A DNA stretch of 64,000 nucleotides from Desulfobacteraceae bacterium (GCA_014237465.1 JABZFM010000003.1:1-64000), one strand, 5' to 3'; positions 35,184 through 44,634 are shown, counted from the first letter of the stretch. Translations and numbers: made by a program. Notes: generated by a model from the sequence alone, not told the origin.

Positions 35184-35287
35184 AACAAGCTGGAGCAGCT
35201 CAGGAACTGCGTTATTCAGCCATCGAAGTAGCACACTACGTCTTCAGGCTGAAGTGCCTTGTTCCTGAACCGCTCCAACTTGTTACA
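35184..35287. repeat. Long imperfect palindrome, best-preserved member
   Basis: Left half AACAAGCTGGAGCAGCTCAG... and right half ...GAACCGCTCCAACTTGTT are about 80 percent complementary over 48 bases around the centre GTAG-CACA-CTAC (35230-35241). It starts 6 bases behind the stop codon of the preceding gene and could act as its transcription end. Confidence 0.65.
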
Positions 35288-35437
35288 ATCATTATTATAA
35301 GTCTAAATAAAATGATAAATTTAAAAACCATTTTATACATTTCATTTCTGATTTCATATTCACAAATAAAATGTATTTTTTTGAAAATGAAACTTTATTG
35401 AATCAAACAAACATTGCCTCTTTAAATGGTAGATATA

Positions 35438-37021
35438 ATGACTGATCAGCAAAAAAATAAGTATATTCTGGCAATTGATCACGGCACTTCCGGCATCAAG
35501 GCGGCCATTGTTTCTACACACGGCCAGGTCATGGATTATGAATATGAAAAGACAGCCATCTCCTTTTTACCGGACGGCGGCGCGGAACAGGACCCGGACG
35601 ACTGGTGGCAGGCGCTTTTAAAAGCCTGCTCCCGCCTGGTTGCCAATGCAGCGGTCAATCCAAAAGACATTGTGGCGATTGCTGTTTCCAGCACATTCTC
35701 CACAACGGTAGCGGTGGATAAACACGGCAAACATTTGATGAACGCCCTCACCTGGATGGATTCCCGGGGCGCCCCCTATGTAAAAAAAATCGTGGGCGGG
35801 TTTCCCAGTATCGACGGATACGGTATTTTCCGGATCATGAAATGGATCCCGAAAACCGGCGGCGGCCCTACCCTTTCCGGCAAAGACGACATTGCCCATG
35901 TGCTGCTGATTAAAAACGAATTTGCCGATGTTTACAAAAACACCCACATGTTTTTACCCAGCAAGGATTACCTGAACCTGAAGCTCACCGGCAATTTTGC
36001 AGCATCCTATGATTCCATGCAGCTTTTCTGGGTATCGGACATCCGGGATATCCATAATATCTCCTATGATGAAAAACTGATTTCCCTGCTGGACCTGGAC
36101 CCGGAAAAACTGCCGCCTATGGCTGCGTCCACCGACACCCTCGGCACCGTCCGAAAAGATATAGCGGAAACAATCGGTATTTCTTCGGATGTCAAAGTGG
36201 TGCTCTGTTCACCGGATCACCAGACCGCGTGTATCGGGTCCGGCGCGGTGGACGATTTTGCCGGCCACCTCTACATCGGCACGTCTTCATGGATCCAGGC
36301 GGTGATCCCCTTTAAAAAAACCGACGTGTTCCATTCCATTGCCTCTTTTCCCACCGCCATACCCGGCAAGTATCAGTCCGTAAACGAGCAGGACATGGCT
36401 GGCGGGTGCCTGAGCCACTTGTTTGACAATATTCTGTTCTATGACAACGAACTCAAATCTGATCAAATACCCGATCCATACGCGCACATTGATGACATTG
36501 CCGGACGTGTGACCGCCGGCAGCCATAATCTAATATTCTTGCCATGGCTCAACGGTGAACGAACCCCGGTGGATGACACAAATTTGCGGGCCGGTTTTTT
36601 CAACATGTCCAAAACCACGACCCAGGATCACATGATCCGGGCGGTGATGGAAGGGGTTGCCTATAATACCCGCTGGAGCTTAAAATATGTGGAGCGGTTC
36701 ATAAAACAGGAACTCACGCCCATTAATTTCATCGGCGGCGGTGCCCAGTCCGATGTCTGGTGCCAGATTTTCGCCGATGTGTTAAACCGGGACATCCGCC
36801 AAGTGGAAAATCCGAGGCAGGCCAATGCCCGAGGCGCGGCATTCATCGCATCTGTGGGTCTCGGATATATCACATTTGACGATATTCCCCACTTGACCAA
36901 AATTCAGAAAACCTTTTATCCGAACCCGGACAACCGCAAAACATATGATGAACTCTACAACATCTTTATCCGGCTGTACCGGAAAAACAAATCGTTGTAT
37001 CGGCGGCTCAACACCGTGTAA
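35438..37021 (+). CDS. FGGY-family carbohydrate kinase (xylulokinase-like)
   Basis: About 527 residues (a second ATG 12 bases upstream is possible). The FGGY halves are clear: N-terminal LAIDHGTSGIKAAIV phosphate loop, WMDSRGAP, PSKDYLNLKLTG, and the C-terminal half with IGTSSWIQAVIP, LPWLNGERTPVDD, FIGGGAQSDVWCQIFADVLNRDI and the late ARGAAFIASVGLG. It phosphorylates a sugar or polyol with ATP; xylulokinase-like members with unknown substrates are common. No sugar transporter or isomerase gene is nearby. A/T-rich spacer upstream. Confidence 0.82.
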   Translation: MTDQQKNKYILAIDHGTSGIKAAIVSTHGQVMDYEYEKTAISFLPDGGAEQDPDDWWQALLKACSRLVANAAVNPKDIVAIAVSSTFSTTVAVDKHGKHLMNALTWMDSRGAPYVKKIVGGFPSIDGYGIFRIMKWIPKTGGGPTLSGKDDIAHVLLIKNEFADVYKNTHMFLPSKDYLNLKLTGNFAASYDSMQLFWVSDIRDIHNISYDEKLISLLDLDPEKLPPMAASTDTLGTVRKDIAETIGISSDVKVVLCSPDHQTACIGSGAVDDFAGHLYIGTSSWIQAVIPFKKTDVFHSIASFPTAIPGKYQSVNEQDMAGGCLSHLFDNILFYDNELKSDQIPDPYAHIDDIAGRVTAGSHNLIFLPWLNGERTPVDDTNLRAGFFNMSKTTTQDHMIRAVMEGVAYNTRWSLKYVERFIKQELTPINFIGGGAQSDVWCQIFADVLNRDIRQVENPRQANARGAAFIASVGLGYITFDDIPHLTKIQKTFYPNPDNRKTYDELYNIFIRLYRKNKSLYRRLNTV

Positions 37022-37129
37022 TTTTTTTCATGGACAAATAACGAATCAGTATTAATTTCTAAAAAGAATTTATCAATCTTGATATTAAGATTCATTCCGT
37101 TTACACCATGAAAAAAGGATTCGTTGCAT

Positions 37130-37957
37130 ATGGCCCTGTCTGTTGTCAACTTATACCGGGATATCTTGCCAAAAACCAATTGCAAAGATTGCGGATTCCC
37201 CACGTGTATGGCGTTTGCCAGCATGGTGGTGTCTGAAAAACACCCCATTAAAAACTGCCCGTACCTGACACCGGCAATTATTAAAGTCTGTGAAAAAGAA
37301 CTCGCCGAACAATATGCCGCCGGCAAATGGCTGAGAAGAGACATGAAAGAGGATGCCCTGAAATGGGCAAAGGAAAAATCTGCTTCCATGAAAATTGAGG
37401 ACCTGCCGGGCAGAATCGGGGGAAAGCTGATTGAAAAAGACGGCACACCCGCTCTGGAACTTCCCTATTTTAACGAACACATTATTATCACCCCGGACCG
37501 GATCATGCACAAAGACGGCTCTGCCATGACGCGATATGAACAGGTGTTTATATACATCCACATGGCCCAGGGCGGCAACGCCCTTCCCTCGGGCAAATGG
37601 CGAAATTTCGTGGAATTTCCCAATACGGTTTCCAAAATGAAATCCATGATCGAACAGGTGGAAACTCCATTAATTGAAAAATTCCAGGACCACACCGAAG
37701 CTTTGACACAGGCAGCATTGAAAATCGGCGGTATCAATAAACATGACGAATATCCCACCAGCGATGTGGCCATGCTGTTTGCCCCCCTGCCGCGGGTGCC
37801 GGTGATGCTGATGTTCTGGGACGGAGAAGAAGAAGACGGGTTCGGTGCGGAAGCAAAACTGTCGTTTGACGACACCATTACCGAACACCTGGACATTGAA
37901 TCCATCATGTTTTTAAGTGAGCGCCTGCGGGAACTGTTGTGTGACTTATCAGAATGA
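37130..37957 (+). CDS. DUF3786 protein with N-terminal AcsC-like [4Fe-4S] domain
   Basis: 275 residues. Residues 14-46 carry C18-x2-C21-x4-C26-x16-C43, the same spacing and context (PKTNCKDCGFPTCMAF, NCPYL) as the cluster domain of AcsC in this window. Residues about 90-270 match DUF3786 (ELPYFNEHIIITPDRI, YEQVFIYIHMAQGG, RVPVMLMFWDGEEEDGFGAEAKLSFD). Such proteins are common in anaerobes with corrinoid or CODH metabolism; function unknown, perhaps electron transfer to a corrinoid protein. AAAGGA lies 10 bases before the ATG. Confidence 0.75.
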   Translation: MALSVVNLYRDILPKTNCKDCGFPTCMAFASMVVSEKHPIKNCPYLTPAIIKVCEKELAEQYAAGKWLRRDMKEDALKWAKEKSASMKIEDLPGRIGGKLIEKDGTPALELPYFNEHIIITPDRIMHKDGSAMTRYEQVFIYIHMAQGGNALPSGKWRNFVEFPNTVSKMKSMIEQVETPLIEKFQDHTEALTQAALKIGGINKHDEYPTSDVAMLFAPLPRVPVMLMFWDGEEEDGFGAEAKLSFDDTITEHLDIESIMFLSERLRELLCDLSE

Positions 37958-38114
37958 GAAAATTGAATAATTTTCAAATCGGCCTGACCGATTTTTTGGC
38001 TACAAATGGTACAACCCAGGTATAAAAATGGTAGCTTGAATTTAATCTGACAGACACCTTTTCAAAACCGGTACCTGTCAGATCAAATACGAACTAGTAC
38101 AATTTAGGAAAAAT

Positions 38115-38249
38115 TTAAAATCCAATAACCAAACCGATATACCCTCCCCATGTCAGGTAGTCATCTATGGTCCCTCTGTTTCCGCTTATCCGATCAATTG
38201 ATTCCCATTGGGTGAAATGATAGTCAAGACGTCCTGCACACTCGAGCAT
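38115..38249 (-). pseudogene. C-terminal remnant of an outer-membrane beta-barrel protein
   Basis: A 44-codon open stretch reads ECAGRLDYHFTQWESIDRIS and ends YLTWGGYIGLVIGF before the stop. The alternating aromatic/hydrophobic pattern and terminal Phe are the signature of a last outer-membrane beta strand. A stop codon lies in frame just upstream of the ATG and no complete gene is present, so this is a relic. The rest of the gap 37960-38280 is otherwise empty. Confidence 0.5.
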
Positions 38250-38284
38250 GAAACGCTCTTACGATTTCTTTTTGAAACTCAGGC

Positions 38285-39031
38285 CTAACGTATATCAACC
38301 AGTTCCACCAAAACCGTTTTCCCCTTTAGTTCTTCAATAAACACCAGACCGATGCCAGGAGCATAATATTTGTGCTCGATTTCACCCGGTTCCAGCGGCG
38401 TCCACTCCTTGGTCTTCAAACAGTCATCAAAATCCCCGTATTCAACTTCAACACCTGCATTCAGCGTCAGGACTCTCCCCATATCTTCTGCTTCATCCTC
38501 GTAATATTCCTGTTTGTATGAAAGACCCGGCATGGGATCAGCCAGCATCAGGATTCCCGCTTCTGCGCCGTCTACACCGGCCTCCCATGACCCTTCGGTA
38601 CTGGTCTCGATCAGGTTCCAGTCATCATCGTATATGTATTCAACGGTTTCTTCGCCAAAGTACCAGACATTCCCGTAATTATCCCAGGCATACCAGTCAA
38701 ATGTCTCTTCCTCGATAAACCAGTCATCCTCTTCTTCAATGTAAATCCATTCCACATCGTAAACCACTGTGCATAGGACCCCGAGGATCAGCCTGGTATC
38801 ATAAGTCGCGGTAATCTCGTTTAGGATCAATTCGTCTTCTGTTTCAGCCAGGTAGACATAGGTCTGGCCGAATGCCATCGGCAGATAAAGATTATCTTCA
38901 GGATCATTAAAATCAGCGGGATTGACTGCCGGAACCGCCACCGTCTTTGCTTTGACAATATCACTTGAAAAACCGACCAGCAGCATCAGAGTAAAGGCTA
39001 ACGTAAAAAAATTCATTGCTTTTTTCATCAC
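38285..39031 (-). CDS. Exported acidic protein of unknown function
   Basis: 248 residues (or 247 from the second Met). Signal peptide MMKKAMNFFTLAFTLMLLVGFSSDIVKA; mature part rich in Asp, Glu, Tyr and Trp (WIYIEEEDDWFIEEETFDWYAW) with regular beta-strand repeats and the end YYAPGIGLVFIEELKGKTVLVELV. No family recognised with certainty; similar end motifs occur in small periplasmic proteins of deltaproteobacteria. AAAGGAGGT precedes the start. The upstream region carries TTACC direct repeats that may bind the neighbouring OmpR-type regulator. Confidence 0.7.
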   Translation of the reverse strand: MMKKAMNFFTLAFTLMLLVGFSSDIVKAKTVAVPAVNPADFNDPEDNLYLPMAFGQTYVYLAETEDELILNEITATYDTRLILGVLCTVVYDVEWIYIEEEDDWFIEEETFDWYAWDNYGNVWYFGEETVEYIYDDDWNLIETSTEGSWEAGVDGAEAGILMLADPMPGLSYKQEYYEDEAEDMGRVLTLNAGVEVEYGDFDDCLKTKEWTPLEPGEIEHKYYAPGIGLVFIEELKGKTVLVELVDIR

Positions 39032-39063
39032 TTACCTCCTTTGTTGACATGTTGTATTATCAA

Positions 39064-39131
39064 GTAAGCTTGAATGCTTACCATTCTCTGGAGTAAATAT
39101 TAAGATGAATACGTTACCCCATGCTTACCCC
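39064..39131 (-). promoter_or_regulatory. Possible response-regulator binding sites upstream of the acidic exported protein
   Basis: A palindrome GTAAGC-N6-GCTTAC (39064-39081) and two direct repeats, GTTACCCC (39113-39120) and CTTACCCC (39124-39131), 11 bases apart. One-turn direct repeats are typical for OmpR-type regulators. Confidence 0.35.
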
Positions 39132-39333
39132 AACATTATGATTTGGTAAGGTTTGAATCAAAGGAAGGCTGAATCTGGATTAATACATTGAATTAAAAAC
39201 AGATAACTGAAGTAAACGTGCAGAATGGAAAGCAGTAATTGGCTAGACGAAAATAAAAAAAATGATACCGAAAAACGATCTCAGACAGTTTAAAATTGCG
39301 TATCAGGTTTTATCGGGAATGATTCTTTTTTTT

Positions 39334-40818
39334 TTAAAACAGGTAATTAATTGCAAAGTTTATCCGATAAGCGGTTTCTCCGGACAACGTTCCAAACGCA
39401 TCGCCGGCCGTAAATATTGCCACACTGGATTCGATTTCAATATCGTCCCATTCCTCGACAGTGAGCGCGATATCCCATTCTTCCCCAATGGCTTTACTGA
39501 TCCCCTCCGGTTCGGCTTCAAGGTCGGATTCCCATAAAAAAAGGGCGGGATAGTCCTGGCGGTAGCGATGATAAATAAAATCAATAAAGCTGGATTTCCC
39601 GAGGGGAAACCCCGCGGAAACCGTTACGATATGAAGATTTGACAGATCCGGGTTCAGCAGTTCCCCGTAGTACTGAAACCGTTTATCCCCTTCGTTAAAA
39701 CCGGTTTGACGAAAAGACCGGTTCTTTTCATCTTCAGGGTTCCGGTCACCTGATCCCCAGGCATATCCAAGGGTCATTGCCATATTATTCAATATTCCGG
39801 TATGCCAGGTGATACCAGTATCAAACCCCCATCCTGAGACATCACGGCTAATAATTTCATCAACCACGCGGCGGCCGTCGTCTGTCTCCTCAAATGCAAG
39901 CAGTTTTTCCTTCCCTGTTAACCCGGCAATATCCACCCAATATTCAAATTCTCCCCTATCACCTGATTCAACTTCACCGGACACGCGGGCGCCATACCAG
40001 AGCAAATCCGCATCACGCTCATCTTCCTCATACGGGCTGACCGTATCGCCGACCTTCGGCTGACTAGAGTGGTCATTCTGGTAAAGGCCAAACAGATCCA
40101 GCCGCAATGCGTCATCTTGTCTCAAAGCATCATTCAGGTTCCATGCAGTATGGCTTAAAATTCGAAAAATATCTTTGTGTTTAGGTTCTATTCGGCCTTC
40201 TTCAGTGGAACTGGGTGCCAGCTCCTGGGCAACGGCAATTTCTGAGTGTAACCCGACACCGTCATAATGCAGGCGGATGCTGTCAAGTTGCTCATCCCAC
40301 CACCATTGACGTTCATCTTCATAGTTCTGACGACCGACCTGCAGGCTGCCGCTGCTTTCTCCAATATTATCAAAAAAAATCCAGCTCTCTGTCCGTTCGA
40401 AAATCCATTTGTTGTCGGTTTTTCCGATTTCGGAATAGTACTCGACTTTATATTGCACTTCGTTTTCAAGGAAAATAGACGTGTCCTCTGACAGCAGGTA
40501 AAAAAGTTCGACTTTCAACGCGGGTTCAATCTCCAGCAGATCATCTTTTGCTGCCGGGTCCAGTTCATAGTCACCCTTAAATTCGGATGAGAACTGCACT
40601 TCTCCGGCAAGATAAAACGGCCTATCAAATAATGAGCACTCGGTAAAATCCTCTTCATCAATATCATTGGGGCTTTCAACCAGTTTACTGTATGAGGATT
40701 TAAAATCTTCCGGCAGCTCTGAGCTGTCTTCGTCAAGATCCATCGCCAATCCGTGCCCAAAGAATATCAGCAAGAAAAATATCAGCAACCATCCGAGGAG
40801 ACAGATGAATCTTTTCAT
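39334..40818 (-). CDS. Outer-membrane porin, alginate-export (AlgE-like) type
   Basis: 494 residues with a signal peptide (MKRFICLLGWLLIFFLLIFFGHGLA), an acidic stretch to about residue 65, then a beta-barrel with alternating strands (LAGEVQFSSEFKGDY, TSIFLENEVQYKVEYY, GSLQVGRQNYEDERQWWWDEQLDSIRLHYDG) ending in YRINFAINYLF with terminal Phe. The GRQ...DGV region is typical of AlgE-like alginate export domains. The substrate is unknown; no alginate genes are near. It starts 45 bp behind the histidine kinase gene, suggesting one transcript RR-HK-porin. Confidence 0.75.
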   Translation of the reverse strand: MKRFICLLGWLLIFFLLIFFGHGLAMDLDEDSSELPEDFKSSYSKLVESPNDIDEEDFTECSLFDRPFYLAGEVQFSSEFKGDYELDPAAKDDLLEIEPALKVELFYLLSEDTSIFLENEVQYKVEYYSEIGKTDNKWIFERTESWIFFDNIGESSGSLQVGRQNYEDERQWWWDEQLDSIRLHYDGVGLHSEIAVAQELAPSSTEEGRIEPKHKDIFRILSHTAWNLNDALRQDDALRLDLFGLYQNDHSSQPKVGDTVSPYEEDERDADLLWYGARVSGEVESGDRGEFEYWVDIAGLTGKEKLLAFEETDDGRRVVDEIISRDVSGWGFDTGITWHTGILNNMAMTLGYAWGSGDRNPEDEKNRSFRQTGFNEGDKRFQYYGELLNPDLSNLHIVTVSAGFPLGKSSFIDFIYHRYRQDYPALFLWESDLEAEPEGISKAIGEEWDIALTVEEWDDIEIESSVAIFTAGDAFGTLSGETAYRINFAINYLF

Positions 40819-40862
40819 AAAAGAGAGGCTCTCCTGCTTTCTGAAGAAATTGCGAAAAAAAC

Positions 40863-42263
40863 TTATGCAGGTAAAATGACCTGAAATGAGCTGCCTTGAT
40901 CCAGCACACTTTGTACCCGGATATCACCGTTAAATGCCTTGGCAATGGCCTTGGCCAGACTCAGCCCCAAGCCGATACCGGCCAGGGACCGGCTTCTGTC
41001 GCATCGATAAAACCGCTCAAAGATATGAGACAGCTCCTCTTCAGCAATACCTAAACCGGTATCCTCAACCCGGATATTAACATGATGATTATCTGTATTT
41101 ACAGAAATCGTTACAGTGCCGCCATGCCGGTTATATTTGATTGCGTTCTCCAAAAGATTGGTGATCAGTCGTTGCAGTTTACTCTTGTCTCCTTGAAGAA
41201 ATAACCTGTCAGGCAGAACCGTGACCAGTTGCACTTCTTTTTCCTTTGCAATGGGATCAAATAATTCGCAAGCCGATAAAATCAATTCAACAATATCCAG
41301 TTTCTCAGACTTAAACGGGCTGACCCCGGCTTCGGTTTCCGTGATATCCATCATGGTATTGATAATTTCAATCAGCTTATCGCATTCTTCGATGGTGCTG
41401 GCAGCCATCTCATTATAATCTTCAATAGACTCTTTTCCCATGAGTGTCATTTCGGCAATCCCCCGGATTCTCGTCAAAGGACTTCGAAGGTCATGAGCGA
41501 CATTATCGTTCATTTCCCGCATGCCTTTAATTAATGATTGAATCCGGTCCAGCATGCCATTAAATGTATTTGCCAGTCTGTCTATTTCAAACAAGCGCCT
41601 CTTCACTTCCACCCGTTTGTCAATGGCACCCTTTGATATCTCAATGGCGGTTTGGGTGACTTCCTCAACCCCCTTTAAGGCATGCCGCGCCAAAAACCAG
41701 CCGATGAATGCAGCAATAAAAAACAACGGAATCATCAGCATAAAAATAAGATTACGAAAAGTACTTAAATATTCATAATTGTCCTCCAATGACATTCCCA
41801 TATTAAAAATAATATCCGGGCTGATAGTCCCATATATAGCTTGTACACTGTATTCATGCCCCGGAAGTGAAATGGTTTCAATGACATATTCTTTATTGTT
41901 TTGTAAAGCCGCCAATGCGTCTACAGATACGGTAACACCACTGAAATCCTTCATATCAGAGGATTTTAAAATCTCACCATCCGGCGATATCAGGCGAAAG
42001 AACACACTTTCTTCAGCTTCTTCCAAAATTTCCAATTCAAATTCCGCCATTAACTCCCCACGGCCTTCATGATCCATGATACCGGCAAATTCATAAAACT
42101 CTTCCATCAATTCATCGTCTGTATTTTCCATGGTAATCCGGGAAATCCGATAATAAAAAATTGAAAGTGCCAGCAACGATGTCAGGGTAAATATCAGGGC
42201 ATACCATAAGGTCAGCCGGAACGAGAGTGTCTTCCGGTGGTTATAAAGTTGATTTAAGAACAT
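40863..42263 (-). CDS. Membrane sensor histidine kinase
   Basis: 466 residues: membrane helix about 15-37, periplasmic sensor to about 165, second helix with HAMP (FFIAAFIGWFLARHALKGVEEVTQTA), the HisKA box with phosphorylated His in NDNVAHDLRSPLTRI, then N box LLENAIKYN, G1 VEDTGLGI and G2 GIGLGLSLAKAI. The layout is like CusS/CzcS and other metal- or envelope-stress sensors, but the signal is unknown. It overlaps the response regulator gene by 23 bases. Confidence 0.9.
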   Translation of the reverse strand: MFLNQLYNHRKTLSFRLTLWYALIFTLTSLLALSIFYYRISRITMENTDDELMEEFYEFAGIMDHEGRGELMAEFELEILEEAEESVFFRLISPDGEILKSSDMKDFSGVTVSVDALAALQNNKEYVIETISLPGHEYSVQAIYGTISPDIIFNMGMSLEDNYEYLSTFRNLIFMLMIPLFFIAAFIGWFLARHALKGVEEVTQTAIEISKGAIDKRVEVKRRLFEIDRLANTFNGMLDRIQSLIKGMREMNDNVAHDLRSPLTRIRGIAEMTLMGKESIEDYNEMAASTIEECDKLIEIINTMMDITETEAGVSPFKSEKLDIVELILSACELFDPIAKEKEVQLVTVLPDRLFLQGDKSKLQRLITNLLENAIKYNRHGGTVTISVNTDNHHVNIRVEDTGLGIAEEELSHIFERFYRCDRSRSLAGIGLGLSLAKAIAKAFNGDIRVQSVLDQGSSFQVILPA

Positions 42264-42918
42264 ATCCGACTCCGCGTATGGTTTGAATTAGTTTGTTTTC
42301 AAAATCCCTATCCACTTTATCCCGCAAATGACAAATCCGGGCCTCCACCACATTGGTCTGGGGGTTGAAATTATAATCCCAGACATGTTCCATAATCATG
42401 GTTTTGGACACCACCTGGCCGGCATTTCGCATCAGGTACTCAAGCAGGGAAAACTCAAGGGGCTGCAGGTCAATTATCTGGCCGGCCCGCTCCACTTTCC
42501 GGGTGTGGAGATCTAATACCAGATCACCCACCTCAATCTTTGTTGAAGTTGAGACGCCGGTGGAACGACGGAGAAGGGCCTGAACCCGGGCAAGGAGTTC
42601 AGAAAAGGCAAACGGCTTAGTCAGATAGTCATCACCGCCGGTTTTAAGTCCTTTCACCCGGTCATCCACGGTTCTTTTGGCGCTTAATATCAACACCGGG
42701 AAATTGATTCCATTATTCCGCATTTCTTCAATCACCGTCAACCCGTCAATCTTTGGAAGCATAATATCAATCACGGCCACATCATAGGGTTCATTTAATG
42801 CCATATGCAGCCCATCTTCCCCGTTATCCATATGGTCGACAGCAAAACCGGCTTCTTTTAAACCGCTTGAAACAAACAAAGCAATTTTTCTGTCATCTTC
42901 CACAAGCAATAATCGCAT
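42241..42918 (-). CDS. OmpR/PhoB-family response regulator
   Basis: 225 residues. Receiver with acidic pair in LLVEDDRKIA, phosphorylated Asp in VAVIDIMLPKIDG (D51), Thr/Ser and Lys in LSAKRT and LTKPFAFSE. C-terminal winged helix (LTRKVERAGQIIDLQPLEFSLLEYLMRNAGQVV, VWDYNFNPQTNVVEARICHLRDKV). Partner of the overlapping histidine kinase. Likely targets are itself, the kinase-porin transcript and perhaps the acidic exported protein. Confidence 0.92.
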   Translation of the reverse strand: MRLLLVEDDRKIALFVSSGLKEAGFAVDHMDNGEDGLHMALNEPYDVAVIDIMLPKIDGLTVIEEMRNNGINFPVLILSAKRTVDDRVKGLKTGGDDYLTKPFAFSELLARVQALLRRSTGVSTSTKIEVGDLVLDLHTRKVERAGQIIDLQPLEFSLLEYLMRNAGQVVSKTMIMEHVWDYNFNPQTNVVEARICHLRDKVDRDFENKLIQTIRGVGYVLKSTL

Positions 42919-43391
42919 GGGACGAATTCCCTTTATATCATGATAATAAGAATAATCTTTTCAGCACACACGTATAGCTGGTCCAGCTATTTACTAAAAT
43001 AACAATTTAAAAGCACCAATTCAACAACTTACAAAACATACAAGTAAGTTGTACCGGATTTGATGGAAGCTGTTGTTGCTTCAATATCAGGATTGGTCAG
43101 ACACAAATGATCTCTCCGGAATAAATTGATGGGCATGACTGTTCCATGCACAATCCTGTTACTGGTTGAACAATAACAATTGAAAGTTACGCCGACATGA
43201 TATGAAAATTACCATTTGGTAATATCAGGTAAAAATATGGAAGGATTTTAGGATGTTTAATACTTTTTATTGTGTATATTGTGATTAAAAAATTAAACCA
43301 ATGAACAACAAGCTTCAGACGTCCAACGTTCAGCTTTCATAAGGAAGGGTTTTTAAGCTTTTCAGAGACTCATAAACCTATACGCGCTCAT
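42919..43391. other. 470-bp spacer between the regulator and the CCG protein genes
   Basis: No gene seen. It contains ATTACC-ATTT-GGTAAT (43209-43223, perfect palindrome) and two GGTAA direct repeats 10 bases apart (43218, 43228). On the minus strand these read TTACC-N5-TTACC, like the sites before the 38285 gene. It may be the autoregulatory region of the two-component operon, although it is 300 bases from its start. Confidence 0.4.
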
Positions 43392-44546
43392 TTAAAATCT
43401 CTGACGCACAATTTCCGATACCTCAAGAACCTGAATCCTGTCGTCCAGATTTTCTGCTTTCACCGCGTCTTCCAGCATGACCGCACACATAGGGCATGCC
43501 ACGGCAAGAATCTCAGCACCGGCATCAACCGCTTCCCGGACACGGACCCGGGCCGATGTTTCATCACCGCCGGACAGAATGTCCGTGAAAAAATTACCCC
43601 CGCCCCCACCGCAGCACAGGGCATTGTTGCGGTTCCGGTCCATTTCAACCAGAGTGACCCCAGGCACGGATCGTAATATCATGCGTGCAGATTCATAGTC
43701 CGTGTTATGACGTCCCAGGTAACATGGATCATGATACGCAATTTTTGCTTCCGGTTCTTTGTCTGAAAACGTAAGCCCGGCCATGGCAAATGCCAGCACC
43801 TGGGTATAATGAAACACCTGATACTGACCGCCTAAGGCCGGGTAATCATTTTTCAACGCATTCAAACTATGCGGAGACAGGGTGATTATTTTTTTCACAT
43901 TCAATTTATTTAAGACCTTGATATTTTTCTCGGCCAGGTCTTCAAACAGGGCAGTTTCGCCCATGGCTTTGACATCATTCCCATCTGAATTCATGGCATC
44001 TGTTATGATGCCGAAAGAAATCCCCGCTTTTTGCAACAGGGTTACCACGGACCGGGCGATTTCCTGCCCCCTGGGATCATAGGTGCCCACATCATCTATA
44101 AAAAACAGGTGTTCCTGGTCTGAAAACAGCGCAACATCCAGCCCGTCAAGCCATTGACCACTTTTTTTAACCGACTTGCCGTATGGATTCCCATGGAGCT
44201 GTATTTTTGTCAGATAATCACGAACCGGTGCCGGAACCTGTCCCGCATCCAGAAGTGCTTCCTTTCCGGCGGTGAATGCCAGCAGCAGCCGGTCCCTGAA
44301 TTCCGGAAACGCACAATGTTCAACACAATTGCCGCAGGTGGCGCAGGAAAACATGATTTCAGCAAACCGCTCACTGGCAGATATCTTTTCATCCAGCCAT
44401 GCCCGAAGCAGCCACATGCGCCCCCCCGGTGAATAGGTTTCAAACCGGAAAGCCAGGTAAGCGGGACAGTTGATATCAACATAATTGCCAGGCAACTTGC
44501 AGTAGCCGCATCGAAAACATCTGTGCAGAATTTCTTCGTGTTCCAT
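43392..44546 (-). CDS. CCG-domain Fe-S oxidoreductase (HdrD/GlcF-like), first copy
   Basis: 384 residues. The N-terminal ferredoxin-like part has cysteines in CFRCGYCKLPGNYVDINCP and CATCGNCVEHCAFP, ligating two clusters. The C-terminal half holds one full CCG motif (YHDPCYLGRH ... NNALCCGGGGGNF ... ACPMCAVMLEDA), which in HdrB/HdrD binds the noncubane catalytic [4Fe-4S] cluster. Passes electrons between the neighbouring flavoprotein and an unknown partner. It follows the GlcD-like gene by 88 bp in the same direction. Confidence 0.8.
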   Translation of the reverse strand: MEHEEILHRCFRCGYCKLPGNYVDINCPAYLAFRFETYSPGGRMWLLRAWLDEKISASERFAEIMFSCATCGNCVEHCAFPEFRDRLLLAFTAGKEALLDAGQVPAPVRDYLTKIQLHGNPYGKSVKKSGQWLDGLDVALFSDQEHLFFIDDVGTYDPRGQEIARSVVTLLQKAGISFGIITDAMNSDGNDVKAMGETALFEDLAEKNIKVLNKLNVKKIITLSPHSLNALKNDYPALGGQYQVFHYTQVLAFAMAGLTFSDKEPEAKIAYHDPCYLGRHNTDYESARMILRSVPGVTLVEMDRNRNNALCCGGGGGNFFTDILSGGDETSARVRVREAVDAGAEILAVACPMCAVMLEDAVKAENLDDRIQVLEVSEIVRQRF

Positions 44547-44634
44547 TTATTTTTTTTCCTATTCAAAAAGGCTAATTATTGTTTCAATCCAGGCTAACAA
44601 TTTCCATTAAATAAGGACCCGGTACGGAAAAAAA

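Noticed and set aside
43921-44546. Selenocysteine or frameshift in the CCG proteins
   Set aside because: Frames are continuous and the CCG cysteines are present as Cys; nothing calls for recoding.
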